DNA of 64,000 nt from Rhodoferax sp. (GCF_012927445.1 NZ_JABBPD010000007.1:682001-746000); one strand, 5' to 3'. Shown: positions 35,392 through 47,424, counted from the first letter of the stretch. Notes: generated from the sequence alone by a model not told the origin. Made by a program: numbers and translations.

Positions 35392-36930
35392 ATGTTCATG
35401 AAACGCACGCTGTATTTGATTCATCGCTGGCTGGGAATCGTCCTGTGCCTGTTCATGGCCATGTGGTTTTTCTCCGGCGTCGTCATGATGTACGTGGGCC
35501 ATCCCAAGCTCACGCCGTCCGAGCGGCTGGCCAGCCTGCCCGCGCTTGATGCGGCGCGCTGTTGCGCGGCACTGCCCGCGCTCCTCGCCGCCACCGGGCG
35601 CACCGAGAGCCCCACGGCAGTGCGCCTGACGTCGGTTGCCGGGGTGCCGCGTGTGTTGCTGTCTTACGGGCGCTCCGAGGTGGTCGCCGTGGACGGACTC
35701 AGCGCACGACGGATTGAGTTCGTCAGCGCCGCAGATGCCTTGGCGGCGGCGCAGGCCTATCTGCCGGGTAGCCAAGCCAGCGATCAGGCGCTGGTGCTGG
35801 AAGACGCCTGGACCCATTCCAAAGCGATGGAGCCGCATCGGCCCCTGCACCGCCTCCACATGGACGACGCCCAGTCCACCGTGTTGTACGTGTCAAGCCA
35901 AACCGGGGAGGTGGTGCGCGACGCCACCGGCACCGAGCGGGGCTGGGGCTGGGGCTGGGTCGGCGCCTGGATTCACTGGCTCTACCCGTTTCGGGGCGGC
36001 CTGCTGGATGGCATCTGGAGCGAGATCGTGATTTACACGTCCCTCGCGGCCACCGTGCTGGCCTTGCTGGGCATGGTGGTGGGCGTGTGGCGCTGGCGCT
36101 TTGCCGGGCGATTCAGCAGTGGCTCGCGCTCACCCTACCGCGAGTCGTGGATGCGTTGGCATCATCTGTTGGGGCTGGTGTTCGGTGCCATCACGGTCAC
36201 CTTTATTTTCAGCGGCCTCATGTCCATGAATCCGTTCAAGGTGCTGGACTCCGGCGCCCCCAAGCTGGCGCAACGCATGTCAGCCAGTGAGCGCTGGCAC
36301 GCCCGGCACTTTGGCCTGTCCGCGCAGCAGGCTTTGAGCCGCTTTGCGGCCGGTGGTTTTGTGGCGCGGGAGCTGGAGTGGCGCATGGTCGGTGGCGCGG
36401 GCTATTTTCTGGCGCTGAACGGGCAGGGCGGCAGCCGCCTGTTGGCCGCAGGGATCACGTCAGGCGATGCAGCGCCGTTTGAAGCCTTCAGCATGGCGCA
36501 GATGCAGACTTTGGGCAGCGCCTTATTCCCCAAAAACAAAGTCGTGGAAGCCACCGTGCTCAATGAATACGACACCTATTACTACAGCCGCGAGCCGCAC
36601 ACCATGGGCGGCGGCGTCAAGCACCTGCCGGTGTTGCGGCTCAAGTTTGATGACCCACAGTCCAGTTGGCTCCAGCTGGACCCCCGCACCGGCGCGGTCC
36701 TCAATCAGCTGGACGCGTACGGTCGGGTGCGACGCTGGCTGTTTGCGTTTCTGCACAGTTGGGATTGGTTGCCCTTGTTGGAGCGGCGTCCGCTGTGGGA
36801 TATCTGGATGATCGGTTTGAGTCTGGGGGGCTTCATCATCAGCGTGACGGGTTCGGTACTGGGATGGCGTCGGCTGCAGCGTAAAAAGCGCGAATCGATG
36901 ACCCGCGCCCAGCGGGTTGCCGCCACCTGA
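35392..36930 (+). CDS. PepSY-associated membrane protein
   Basis: 512 residues with four strong membrane segments (about 12-32, 205-225, 255-275, 465-490) and PepSY-type periplasmic regions. Related FegB/PiuB-like proteins are thought to reduce or process imported metal complexes at the inner membrane. The start is ATG 35392 or 35398. It is seven bases after the receptor gene and 13 nt before tonB, so it belongs to the uptake operon. Confidence 0.88.
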   Translation: MFMKRTLYLIHRWLGIVLCLFMAMWFFSGVVMMYVGHPKLTPSERLASLPALDAARCCAALPALLAATGRTESPTAVRLTSVAGVPRVLLSYGRSEVVAVDGLSARRIEFVSAADALAAAQAYLPGSQASDQALVLEDAWTHSKAMEPHRPLHRLHMDDAQSTVLYVSSQTGEVVRDATGTERGWGWGWVGAWIHWLYPFRGGLLDGIWSEIVIYTSLAATVLALLGMVVGVWRWRFAGRFSSGSRSPYRESWMRWHHLLGLVFGAITVTFIFSGLMSMNPFKVLDSGAPKLAQRMSASERWHARHFGLSAQQALSRFAAGGFVARELEWRMVGGAGYFLALNGQGGSRLLAAGITSGDAAPFEAFSMAQMQTLGSALFPKNKVVEATVLNEYDTYYYSREPHTMGGGVKHLPVLRLKFDDPQSSWLQLDPRTGAVLNQLDAYGRVRRWLFAFLHSWDWLPLLERRPLWDIWMIGLSLGGFIISVTGSVLGWRRLQRKKRESMTRAQRVAAT

Positions 36931-36943
36931 GCGCCGGCCTCTG

Positions 36944-37612
36944 ATGTCCCCAACTTCTCGTCATCACCTCCTCATCGCGGGCTGCGTCGTGCTGTTCCAC
37001 CTGGGCGCCTTGTGGGCGCTGCAAACCGGCTTGCTCCAGCGCGCGGTGGCCGTCATCGTGCCGGTGCAGCTGCTGAGTGAGTTCATCGCGCCGCCCCGGC
37101 CCAACGTAGCGTCGCCGCCCCCGCCATCGCCCCCGATGCGCAAGCCGGTCGCGCCAGCGGTGCGCCATCCAACCGCCGCGCTACCGCCGCCGCCCATGCC
37201 ATTGGCGATAGCCGACCCGACGCCCGCGCCTCAAACGCCGGTGGGGGTGGTGCAGCCACCCGTGGCACTGGCGCCGATGCGGACCCCGGTGGCGGCCACG
37301 CCCGGCCCGCCGGCGCCACCACCACCGCAAGTTGAGCTGCCGTCCAGCGACGCCGACTACCTGCAAAACCCAACGCCTGCCTATCCCGCTCACAGTCGGC
37401 GTCTCGGTGAGCAGGGCAAGGTCATCGTGCGGGTCTTGATCGGTGTCGATGGCGTGGCCCGCAAGGCGGAAATCCGCCAGTCCAGCGGTTTTGAGCGGCT
37501 GGACCAATCTGCCCTGGCCACCGTGCAGCGCTGGCGTTACGTCCCAGGTAAACGCGCTGGCGTGGTGGAAGCCATGTGGTTCAGCATCCCTGTTAATTTT
37601 GTTTTGGAGTAA
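36944..37612 (+). CDS. tonB: Energy transducer TonB
   Basis: 222 residues from the ATG at 36944. One N-terminal transmembrane helix, a long Pro-rich periplasm-spanning linker (about 45-140), then the C-terminal TonB domain with NPTPAYPAHSRRLGEQGKVIVRV and RWRYVPGKRAG. It transmits proton-motive force from ExbB/ExbD to the receptor. The start is 13 nt after the PepSY gene stop. Confidence 0.95.
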   Translation: MSPTSRHHLLIAGCVVLFHLGALWALQTGLLQRAVAVIVPVQLLSEFIAPPRPNVASPPPPSPPMRKPVAPAVRHPTAALPPPPMPLAIADPTPAPQTPVGVVQPPVALAPMRTPVAATPGPPAPPPPQVELPSSDADYLQNPTPAYPAHSRRLGEQGKVIVRVLIGVDGVARKAEIRQSSGFERLDQSALATVQRWRYVPGKRAGVVEAMWFSIPVNFVLE

Positions 37613-37618
37613 CTGTTC

Positions 37619-38350
37619 ATGAATTCTCAATCCGGACTTTTAACGCTGTGGACGCAGGGCGACCTGGTCACCCGCGCTGTGGCCTTGCTGCTGCTGGCCA
37701 TGTCCCTCGCCTCCTGGATGGTCATCCTCATCAAAGCCCTCGGCTTGCGCCAGATGGCCAGGGAGGCCCAGGCGACTGAGCGCTTCTGGCAGGCGCCCGA
37801 TTTTTCCGATGGGCTGAAGCAGCTCGGCGGCGATGAAACCAACCCGTTCCGCCAACTGGCGATCAAGGGCCAGGCGGCGGATGCACATCTGCAGCCCCGC
37901 AGTAGCCAGCCGCACCTGAACGATTCGCTCGACCGCAACGACTGGGTGACGCGCTGCCTGCGCAGTTCAATGGACGAGTCCACGACCCGGCTGCAGTCGG
38001 GGCTGGCGGTGCTGGCCTCGGTTGGCTCCACCGCGCCGTTTGTCGGTCTGTTCGGCACCGTCTGGGGCATTTACCATGCGCTGCTGGCGATTGGGGCCGC
38101 GGGTCAATCCACCATCGACAAGGTCGCCGGGCCCATTGGCGAGTCGCTCATCATGACGGCGCTCGGGCTGGCAGTGGCGATTCCGGCGGTGCTGGGTTAC
38201 AACGCGCTGGTGCGCGGCAACAAGGGTGTGCTGGGCAAACTCAACCGCTTTGCCTACGACCTGCATGCGCTGTTTGTGACCGGCGCGCGGGTCGGGTCGA
38301 CCCAGGCTTTCAGCAATGGCAGCAAGGTGCTGTCGATGCGCAAGGCCTGA
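37619..38350 (+). CDS. exbB: Biopolymer transport protein ExbB (MotA/TolQ/ExbB family)
   Basis: 243 residues with three membrane helices. The pore region ASVGSTAPFVGLFGTVWGIYHAL and the third helix TALGLAVAIPAVLGYNALVRGN are the family signatures. It assembles with ExbD into the stator that energises TonB. It lies 6 nt after tonB. Confidence 0.97.
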   Translation: MNSQSGLLTLWTQGDLVTRAVALLLLAMSLASWMVILIKALGLRQMAREAQATERFWQAPDFSDGLKQLGGDETNPFRQLAIKGQAADAHLQPRSSQPHLNDSLDRNDWVTRCLRSSMDESTTRLQSGLAVLASVGSTAPFVGLFGTVWGIYHALLAIGAAGQSTIDKVAGPIGESLIMTALGLAVAIPAVLGYNALVRGNKGVLGKLNRFAYDLHALFVTGARVGSTQAFSNGSKVLSMRKA

Positions 38351-38355
38351 ACATC

Positions 38356-38763
38356 ATGGCCTTCGGAACCCAAGACGACAACGATGAAGTCATGAACGAA
38401 ATCAACATGACGCCGCTGGTCGACGTCATGCTGGTGCTGCTCATCATCTTCATCATCACCGTGCCGGTGATGAAACACGCGGTCAATATCGACCTGCCAC
38501 GCGCCAGCAACACGGTGCAGGACGCCAAGCCCGAAACCATCCGCCTGAGCGTGGATGCCGCGGGCCAGTACTACTGGAACGAAGCCCCGCTGAATGAGTC
38601 CGATCTGGTGCCGCAGCTCAGCGCCGCAGCAGTCCGGGAGCCGCAGCCCGAATTGCATATTCGCGGTGACAAGGCGGTGCGTTACGAGCGCGTGGCGCGG
38701 GTCATGGCGGCGGCGCAGCAGGCGGGCTTGAAAAAAATCGGTTTTATTACCGAACCGAAATGA
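38356..38763 (+). CDS. exbD: Biopolymer transport protein ExbD
   Basis: 135 residues. MNEINMTPLVDVMLVLLIIFIITVP contains the single helix with the essential aspartate. The periplasmic part ends with RGDKAVRYERVARVMAAAQQAGLKKIGFITEP. Last gene of the uptake operon, followed by a hairpin. Confidence 0.97.
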   Translation: MAFGTQDDNDEVMNEINMTPLVDVMLVLLIIFIITVPVMKHAVNIDLPRASNTVQDAKPETIRLSVDAAGQYYWNEAPLNESDLVPQLSAAAVREPQPELHIRGDKAVRYERVARVMAAAQQAGLKKIGFITEPK

Positions 38764-38768
38764 GCGAA

Positions 38769-38796
38769 CCGACTGGCCGGGGTCATCGCCAGTCGG
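38769..38796 (+). terminator. Hairpin after exbD
   Basis: CCGACTGGC (38769-38777) and GCCAGTCGG (38788-38796), a perfect 9-bp stem with a 10-nt loop, just after the exbD stop. There is no T-tract, so termination efficiency is uncertain. Confidence 0.45.
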
Positions 38797-38852
38797 GTCA
38801 CATTCGGGTAAGCTGTCAGCAGTAATATTTTGGCAACCCCTTTGGAGACAAT

Positions 38853-39620
38853 ATGAGTGATTCACAAGACGCTGGTTTCGGTAAATTCGTCCCCGGTTTT
38901 GACTTTCTCCAGAATCTGGCCAAGGGGGCGTCCCAGACGGTGCCGCAGATGCCCAATCTGGCCAACTGGATTGCGCCCACGCTGAATGTGGAAGAGCTGG
39001 AAAAACGCATTTCGGAACTCAAGACCGTGCATTTTTGGCTGGAGCAAAACTCCAAGGCCTTGGGCGCCACGGTGCAGGCGCTGGAGGTGCAAAAAATGAC
39101 CCTGGCCACGCTCAAGGGAATGAATTTCAACATCGGTGATGTGGCGAATTCGCTCAAGATGAAGGCGACCGATTCCATGTTTTCGACGCCACCACGCGCC
39201 CCTGAAAAAGCGTCGCCGCCCAGCAAGACCATCGCTGAGCTGGCCGCCGAGGTCGAAGCGGCGGCTGCCGCCCAAAAGGCCCGTGATGCGGTGCCCCCGC
39301 CTGCGGCTGCCGTCCCGCCAGTTGCTGCGGCAGTTCCTGGCATGGTCGACCCGATGCAATTGTGGGGCGCCTTGTCGCAACAGTTTCAGCAAATTGCCGC
39401 CAGCGCGATGAAAGAAGTCAACGCCAGCGCCGCCATTGACGCGACCAAAAACATGGCCGCTGATTTTGTGAAAGAAGCGGTTTCGGCGACGAAAAAAGCC
39501 GCCGCCAGCGTGGTTCAATCCAGCGAGCCCGCCAAAACGCCGGCCAAAGCGGCCAGCAAGCCCGTCGCCAAAACAGCGGCCAAAAAGGTGGCTAAAAAAA
39601 CGACGGACCGAAGCAGCTGA
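38853..39620 (+). CDS. phaM: PhaM-type polyhydroxyalkanoate granule protein
   Basis: 255 residues. The N-terminal PhaM domain (GKFVPGFDFLQNLAKGAS ... LEKRISELKTVHFWLEQNSKAL) is followed by an Ala/Pro-rich middle. The C-terminus is histone-like and Lys/Ala-rich (KPVAKTAAKKVAKKT). In Ralstonia PhaM activates the PHB synthase and tethers granules to the nucleoid; the basic tail fits DNA binding. TTTGGAG precedes the ATG. Confidence 0.93.
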   Translation: MSDSQDAGFGKFVPGFDFLQNLAKGASQTVPQMPNLANWIAPTLNVEELEKRISELKTVHFWLEQNSKALGATVQALEVQKMTLATLKGMNFNIGDVANSLKMKATDSMFSTPPRAPEKASPPSKTIAELAAEVEAAAAAQKARDAVPPPAAAVPPVAAAVPGMVDPMQLWGALSQQFQQIAASAMKEVNASAAIDATKNMAADFVKEAVSATKKAAASVVQSSEPAKTPAKAASKPVAKTAAKKVAKKTTDRSS

Positions 39621-39642
39621 TGCGGCCGCGGTCCACTTGACG

Positions 39643-40920
39643 ATGAAACTGTTTCCTTACGGCCATGCCACCCACCCGCAGTGGCAGATGGCCGCCGGCT
39701 TGGTGCTGGCGCAACTGCGGGCCCAGATGGCGCTGCACGGCTATGCCAGCGCGCCGACGCTGGCGCTGCTCTACATCACTGACCACTATGCGGAGCAGGC
39801 GCAGGACATCCTGGACCACCTGAGTGCCGAATTGCCGGAAATCACCGATTGGTCCGGCACGGTGGGCGTGGGCATTGCGTCCAACAACGTTGAGTATTTT
39901 GATGAACCCGCGCTGGCGTTGATGTTGTGCGAATTGCCGACCGACCAGTACCGGGTGTTTTCCGGCGTAGCGCCCCTTGGCCTCGGGTTTGAGGCCCACA
40001 CCGCCCTGATTCACGCGGACGCGACGACGCCCGACCTGGCCGAGCTGATCGCGGAGATGGCCTTGCGCACGGCCTCGGGTTATCTGTTTGGCGGCTTGGC
40101 GTCCGGCCGCTCGAAAACGGTGCAATTTGCCGTTGCCGGCAACGGCAATATCAGCGGCCACGGTGCCGCCAGCGGCGTCTTCAGTGGCGGCTTGAGCGGC
40201 GTTGCTTTTGGCGAGGGCGTGAACCTGGTGTCACGGGTCACGCAGGGCTGTTTGCCACTGGCCCGGGCGCATCAGATTACGGCGGCCAAGACCAATGTGG
40301 TGACGCAACTGGACGGCGCGCCCGCGCTGGATGTGATGTTGCGTGAGCTTAAGGTGTCACTCGATCAGCCTGAACAGGCACTGCTGGCGGTGCGCGCCAC
40401 CCTGGTCGGCTTGATGCAGCCGGCGGACAGTGCGGGCCAGGGCGCTGATGCGGTGGCGGTGAGTCGAACGGGTAACTTCGGGCCCGATGTCATCGTGCGC
40501 CACATCATTGGACTGGACCCGGCCCGCAAGGGAGTGGCGGTGGACGACCAGTTGCAGGTGGGCATGCAGCTGGCATTTTGTCAGCGCAATGTGCAAGCCG
40601 CCAAAGCCGATTTGATCCGGGTCTGTGCTGAAATTCGGGAAGAGCTGGAGCCGCAAGAGTTGCCGGTGGAAGCGGCAACCGCCTTGGCGGCGTCCGAGGC
40701 CGAGTCAACGCCGCATCCGGCGCGTGGCATTGCCGGCGCCATCTACGTCAGCTGTTCCGGGCGCGGCGGGCCGCATTTCGGCGGCCCCAGTGCCGAGATG
40801 CAAATCGTGCGCCGGGCGTTGGGCGATGTGCCGCTGGTGGGCTTCTTTGCGGCGGGCGAGATTGCCCGCAACCATTTGTACGGTTATACCGGGGTGCTCA
40901 CGGTCTTTACAGGCGAATAA
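39643..40920 (+). CDS. FIST N/C-domain sensory protein
   Basis: 425 residues from the ATG at 39643 (MKLFPYGHATHPQWQ); TTG 39637 is possible. The FIST N region (about 20-190) and FIST C region (about 200-400, with FFAAGEIARNHLYGYTGVLTVF at the end) are recognisable. FIST domains are thought to bind small ligands such as amino acids and usually feed into signalling. No kinase is adjacent. It ends just before a copy of the dispersed element. Confidence 0.88.
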   Translation: MKLFPYGHATHPQWQMAAGLVLAQLRAQMALHGYASAPTLALLYITDHYAEQAQDILDHLSAELPEITDWSGTVGVGIASNNVEYFDEPALALMLCELPTDQYRVFSGVAPLGLGFEAHTALIHADATTPDLAELIAEMALRTASGYLFGGLASGRSKTVQFAVAGNGNISGHGAASGVFSGGLSGVAFGEGVNLVSRVTQGCLPLARAHQITAAKTNVVTQLDGAPALDVMLRELKVSLDQPEQALLAVRATLVGLMQPADSAGQGADAVAVSRTGNFGPDVIVRHIIGLDPARKGVAVDDQLQVGMQLAFCQRNVQAAKADLIRVCAEIREELEPQELPVEAATALAASEAESTPHPARGIAGAIYVSCSGRGGPHFGGPSAEMQIVRRALGDVPLVGFFAAGEIARNHLYGYTGVLTVFTGE

Positions 40921-40968
40921 GCCGCTAGCCCCCGTCCAGTATGGGTGGACAGCTATTAATTTAATAGC
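40921..40968 (+). repeat. Dispersed palindromic element, copy 5
   Basis: GCCGCTAGCCCCCGTCCAG, short spacer, then AGCTATTAATTTAATAGC, the cleanest copy in the window. Sits between the convergent FIST and tgt genes. Confidence 0.85.
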
Positions 40969-40996
40969 GAATTGCGATCTGGCGGCGGCGCAGTGC

Positions 40997-43493
<2,497 letters not shown>

Positions 43494-43525
43494 GGCGTCA
43501 TGGTCTCTTGCGGCCGTGGGGGACT

Positions 43526-44608
43526 TCAGCGTTGGCGCGTCAGCACCATCGCATCGCCGTAGCTGAAAAACCGGTACTGCGCGGCAATCGCGTGGCGGTA
43601 CAGCGCCATGATGTGTTCATAGCCGGCAAAGGCGCTCACCAGCATCATCAGGCTCGATTTGGGCAGGTGAAAGTTGGTCACCAGCAGGTCAATGAGTTTG
43701 AACTCAAACCCTGGCGTGATGAAGATGCGCGTGTCGCCCGAAGCCTGGCCGGTCTGCGCCCAGGACTCCAGCGTGCGCACGGTGGTGGTGCCCACCGCCA
43801 CCACGCGACCGCCGCGCGCGCGGCACGCGGCAATGGCCTGCTGCGTGGCGACGGGCACGTCGTACCACTCGCTGTGCATCTGGTGCTCGGCCAGGTTTTC
43901 GGTCTTGACCGGCTGAAAGGTGCCGGCGCCGACATGCAGCGTGACGTGGGCGCGCTGCACGCCCAAGGCGTCCAGAGCGGCCAGCAGGGGCTCGTCAAAA
44001 TGTAGCGCGGCGGTCGGCGCGGCCACGGCGCCCGGGTTTTTGGCAAACACGGTCTGGTAACGCGCTGCGTCTTCGATCGAGTCGGCGTGGGTGATGTAGG
44101 GCGGCAGCGGCACATGGCCGTGAAGTGCCATCAAGGTATGCGGGTCGTCGCCGGCGTCGTTGGACAGCACAAAGCGGAACATGGCGCCATCGGCATCGGG
44201 CCAGCGCCCCAGCAGCGTGGCACGCAGGTTGTCGTGGGTGCCGGGTGCGCCGTTCAAGGCCACCGTGGTGCCGATTTCAGGCTTTTTGCTCACGCGCAGG
44301 TGCGCCGCCACCTGGTTGCCGCCGAGCACCCGCTCAATCAGCAGTTCCAGTTTGCCACCGGTCGGTTTTTCGCCAAACAGGCGGGCGTTGATGACCTTGG
44401 TGTCGTTAAAGACCACCAGATCGCCCGTTTTCAAGAGCGAGGGCAGGTCACGGAAGATGCGGTCGGTCGGGTTGGCGCTGGTGCCATCGAGGAGCCGGGA
44501 GCTACTGCGCTCAGGGGCGGGGTATTGGGCAATCAGCGCTTCGGGCAAGACAAAGTCGAAGTCGCTGAGGGTGAACGTGCGCGTGGCGCCAGGCAAAGAG
44601 GTGGGCAT
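43526..44608 (-). CDS. queA: S-adenosylmethionine:tRNA ribosyltransferase-isomerase
   Basis: 360 residues with [14 protein letters not shown] at the N-terminus, [22 protein letters not shown] and [18 protein letters not shown]. It makes epoxyqueuosine from preQ1-tRNA. It heads an apparent operon with the HD-GYP gene and tgt. The decayed queD lies just upstream. Confidence 0.97.
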   Translation of the reverse strand: MPTSLPGATRTFTLSDFDFVLPEALIAQYPAPERSSSRLLDGTSANPTDRIFRDLPSLLKTGDLVVFNDTKVINARLFGEKPTGGKLELLIERVLGGNQVAAHLRVSKKPEIGTTVALNGAPGTHDNLRATLLGRWPDADGAMFRFVLSNDAGDDPHTLMALHGHVPLPPYITHADSIEDAARYQTVFAKNPGAVAAPTAALHFDEPLLAALDALGVQRAHVTLHVGAGTFQPVKTENLAEHQMHSEWYDVPVATQQAIAACRARGGRVVAVGTTTVRTLESWAQTGQASGDTRIFITPGFEFKLIDLLVTNFHLPKSSLMMLVSAFAGYEHIMALYRHAIAAQYRFFSYGDAMVLTRQR

Positions 44609-44727
44609 AGTGCTTGAGGGTTGGACAAACCCATACCAAGATTAGAGTGTAAGGCTGTGATTGTCGCAGCCCAAAACCGGTCTGCTAGCGCCGGACTCCT
44701 GGAAAAGAGTTGTCCATGTTGGTGGCA

Positions 44728-45170
44728 GCTGGCGTCCACCTCCGCCCAGCAGTTGGGCGTTTCATACAAGGTTATTTTGCTTAAGGACAAGCCGGTGCCG
44801 TATCGATCCCGATAGATGTTTTTCAGAATATCGAAGGCGGCGCTGGCCAGATTCTCGACCGTGGGTATGCAGTCCAGCACGACGGTCTTGTGATCCGGCA
44901 GGCTGTCCAGGAATTGCCGAATCACGGTATCGTTGCGGTAGACCAGAAACGCATGGTCCCAGAGATCGACCAGATGGGTTTTGGCTAGTGCCTTGATGTC
45001 GGGAAAATCCATGATCATGCCGTTATCCGATTGCCCCTCTTTTTCAATCGCCGCGCCGACCAGCGTGATGAGCAGGGTAAGCGGTGTCCGTGCAGGTTGC
45101 TGCACTGGGTTTTGTGGTCCGGAATGCGGTGGCCGGCATCGAATTCCAGCTTGCGGGTAATCGTTAATAT
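44728..45170 (-). pseudogene. queD: Disrupted queD (6-carboxytetrahydropterin synthase)
   Basis: Conserved QueD sequence is split in two frames. 45170 to about 45081 reads ITRKLEFDAGHRIPDHKTQC then NLHGHR. After a net one-base loss at about 45078-45081 the next frame reads ITLVGAAIEKEGQSDNG and on to ETPNCWAEV. The codon where related proteins have Met is ATA (45170-45168), with no ATG, GTG or TTG between it and an upstream in-frame stop. The stop is also lost, and the frame runs on to 44533 inside queA. Zn-binding His residues and the active Cys are still encoded. A sequencing error could explain one defect but hardly all three. Confidence 0.8.
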
Positions 45171-45265
45171 GGGACGAATTTCAATCAGGGAATTTGTAAC
45201 AGTTTATGGGTCTGCAGGTTGAGCTTCCACTGTAGATTGCAGTGGACGGCGCGGCATCCAAGCTC

Positions 45266-45505
45266 TCAGTTTGCCAGAGCAACCGAGCGGTTATAGAACG
45301 TCTCAGGGGCAATGTCCAAATCGCCCGGCCAGCACACCGTGTCCAATGCAACAAATGCCTGCTTGAACAAAGCGACATCTTGCAAGCGGACAAACACACC
45401 GCGTTTCAAATAGGGGCGAGCCTCGAACAGGCGATGGTCGTCGGTGTCGAACCAGAGCGCCAGAGAAAAATCATCCCTGGGGATAACGCGAATGACGGAT
45501 TCCAT
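45266..45505 (-). CDS. DUF2442 family protein
   Basis: 79 residues, MESVIRVIPRDDFSLALWFDTDDHRLFEARPYL, then GVFVRLQDVALFKQAFVALDTVCWPGDLDIAPETFY, a clear DUF2442 pattern. Such small proteins often occur beside DUF4160 partners in mobile or toxin-antitoxin-like contexts. No partner is visible here. It sits in the accessory patch next to decayed genes. Confidence 0.8.
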   Translation of the reverse strand: MESVIRVIPRDDFSLALWFDTDDHRLFEARPYLKRGVFVRLQDVALFKQAFVALDTVCWPGDLDIAPETFYNRSVALAN

Positions 45506-45570
45506 GGTGAGATCCTAACGCAAGGGGCAATGGCAAACGGTGTCTGACCAGCGACACAAAAGATGTTAAT

Positions 45571-45630
45571 GCGCTATTAAGTTAATAGCAAATTACGATT
45601 ATTAAACGGGTTCTATAGCCTGATTTGGTA
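45571..45630 (-). repeat. Dispersed palindromic element, copy 6 (degenerate)
   Basis: GCTATTAAGTTAATAGC, then an AT-rich spacer, then CGGGTTCTATAGCCTGATTTGG. Same order as copies 2, 3 and 4, with an altered middle. Confidence 0.7.
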
Positions 45631-45706
45631 TAAATAAAGGCATCAATGCCACACGCCTAAGAGTGCCATGAAAACACCGCCTTCGGCCCCAGTGCACATC
45701 CTGGGC

Positions 45707-47386
45707 TCAATCGTTAGGCAGCGCCAGTTCCATACGGTCGCGTCCCAGCGACTTGGCGCGGTAGAGCGCGTCGTCGGCCGCTCTCATGAGCTCCTCAAAT
45801 GAGCTCGCGTTGGTGTTAAGACTGCTGATGCCCAGACTGACGGTGAAACTCACGGATTGGGGCGTCATCGGGGCGGGCGTCAGGCGCACCCCCCCCAAAA
45901 TTCTGCGGGCCAGCGCGCCCGCACCCTCCAGGTCGGTCTGGGGTAGCAATACACAGAATTCTTCGCCACCCATCCGACCAAAAACATCGGCCGCACGCAA
46001 AAATTCGCCCACGGTTTGCACGAAGCTTTGCAAGACGCTATCGCCACCCGCGTGGCCATGATTGTCATTGATGCGCTTGAAGTGATCGAGATCCAGCGCC
46101 AGCAGAGACAAAGGCGATTTGTAGCGTACAGCGCGTAAAAATTCCCGTTCGGCGATCTCGACGAAATGGCGGCGTGTTGCCACGCCAGTGAGGAAGTCGG
46201 TATTTGCAAGTGTCTTGAGAGCCAACTCGGTTTTCTTGCGCGCGGAGATGTCCATCGTGGTGCCCACCATGCGCATCGGCCGACCGGCGCCGTCGCGTTG
46301 CACGACCTTGCCACGCGACGCGATCCAGATCCAATGGCCGTTCTTGTGGCGTATACGGTATTCGCTTTCGTACATGGCCGTCACTTTGTCGAAGTGGGCT
46401 TGCTTTGCGGTCGCCCGTGCTAGCGCGTCGTCGGGGTGGACCCTGTTGTCCCAGTTGGTCATGGTGAACTTGATCTCGCCCTGGCTGTAGCCCAACATGC
46501 CATAACAGCGTTCGTTGCAGAGAATCTCATTGTGCTCAGTGAACGGGTTCAGGTCCCACCAGCCCAGCTCACTGCCGGTGAGGGCCAGTTCTGTTTGATC
46601 TGAACGCCGGTGCCGGTCGCCATACTGTTGCTGCGCGTGACTCACTCTGTCGTCGGCGGACTGCTCTGGCAACAGGCGGGTGAACAGGCGGTCCTGTTCC
46701 TGTTTGACTATGTGGTAACACTCACAGGTCCGTTGCGCTAGCTGCGCCCGGTCAATCACCGTGATCCGGCCACGCTGGCGAGCGATGATGCCATCGGTCT
46801 CCAGTCTGACCGTCGCCTCGGAGACGCCCTGGCGGCGCACTCCCAGCAGGGTGGCCACCAATTCGTGGGTGGTGTTGATCCGGTTTGAGGGCAGTCGGTC
46901 AATGGTAAAGAGCAGCCAGCGGCACAGCTGTTGTTCCAGTCGATGATGGCGGCTGCACACCACGAGTTGTGCCATATGCGCCATCAACAATTGGGCGTAA
47001 CGCAGGCATTGGGTCATGAGCCCCGAGCCGCGAAAGAATTCGTGCCTGAGGGCTTCCGTGCGGATACGCCAGGCACCGCCGGAGGTTTGAACCATAGCCA
47101 GCATATTCGAGGCGTCGCTGCCAAGAATCTGAACGATGCCTACCATGCCATCGCAACCCGTCATGGCGACCTTGGCCGACTCGCCGTGGGCGGTGTGGTA
47201 GATCAATGCAACAATGCTGTTGGTCGGAAAGTAGGCGAACACCTGTTTTTGGCCTGGTTCATGAAGCACCTTGCCCAAGGTTAGCTTAATGGGCTCCAGA
47301 TCGGGCAGCAGGCGTTTCAAGGCGTTGTCTGACAGCCGGGCCAGGAGGTGGTTCTCTCTGGGGCTCCCAATGTCAATTTGCGTCAT
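45707..47386 (-). CDS. Crp/Fnr-type regulator fused to PAS-GGDEF diguanylate cyclase
   Basis: 559 residues from the ATG at 47386. Residues about 20-130 form a cNMP-binding-like beta roll. About 150-215 is a Crp-type helix-turn-helix (ELVATLLGVRRQGVSEATVRLETDGII). A linker to 262 and a PAS_3-like fold follow (about 268-385, with the PAC end MVGTTMDISARKK). The last part is GGDEF (about 390-555) with GGEEF at 473-477 and an RxxD inhibitory site at 464-467. The cyclase residues look intact. The regulator part resembles stand-alone Crp-family proteins of about 240 residues; their fusion to a cyclase in one unbroken frame is unusual. Confidence 0.88.
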   Translation of the reverse strand: MTQIDIGSPRENHLLARLSDNALKRLLPDLEPIKLTLGKVLHEPGQKQVFAYFPTNSIVALIYHTAHGESAKVAMTGCDGMVGIVQILGSDASNMLAMVQTSGGAWRIRTEALRHEFFRGSGLMTQCLRYAQLLMAHMAQLVVCSRHHRLEQQLCRWLLFTIDRLPSNRINTTHELVATLLGVRRQGVSEATVRLETDGIIARQRGRITVIDRAQLAQRTCECYHIVKQEQDRLFTRLLPEQSADDRVSHAQQQYGDRHRRSDQTELALTGSELGWWDLNPFTEHNEILCNERCYGMLGYSQGEIKFTMTNWDNRVHPDDALARATAKQAHFDKVTAMYESEYRIRHKNGHWIWIASRGKVVQRDGAGRPMRMVGTTMDISARKKTELALKTLANTDFLTGVATRRHFVEIAEREFLRAVRYKSPLSLLALDLDHFKRINDNHGHAGGDSVLQSFVQTVGEFLRAADVFGRMGGEEFCVLLPQTDLEGAGALARRILGGVRLTPAPMTPQSVSFTVSLGISSLNTNASSFEELMRAADDALYRAKSLGRDRMELALPND

Positions 47387-47424
47387 CCCTGTCCTTTTGT
47401 ATGTGAGGCACAAGAGACAAACAA

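Noticed and set aside
33504..35408. 634-codon minus-strand frame opposite the TonB receptor
   Set aside because: Arg/His/Gln-rich shadow of a clear receptor gene with signal peptide, plug and barrel on the plus strand.
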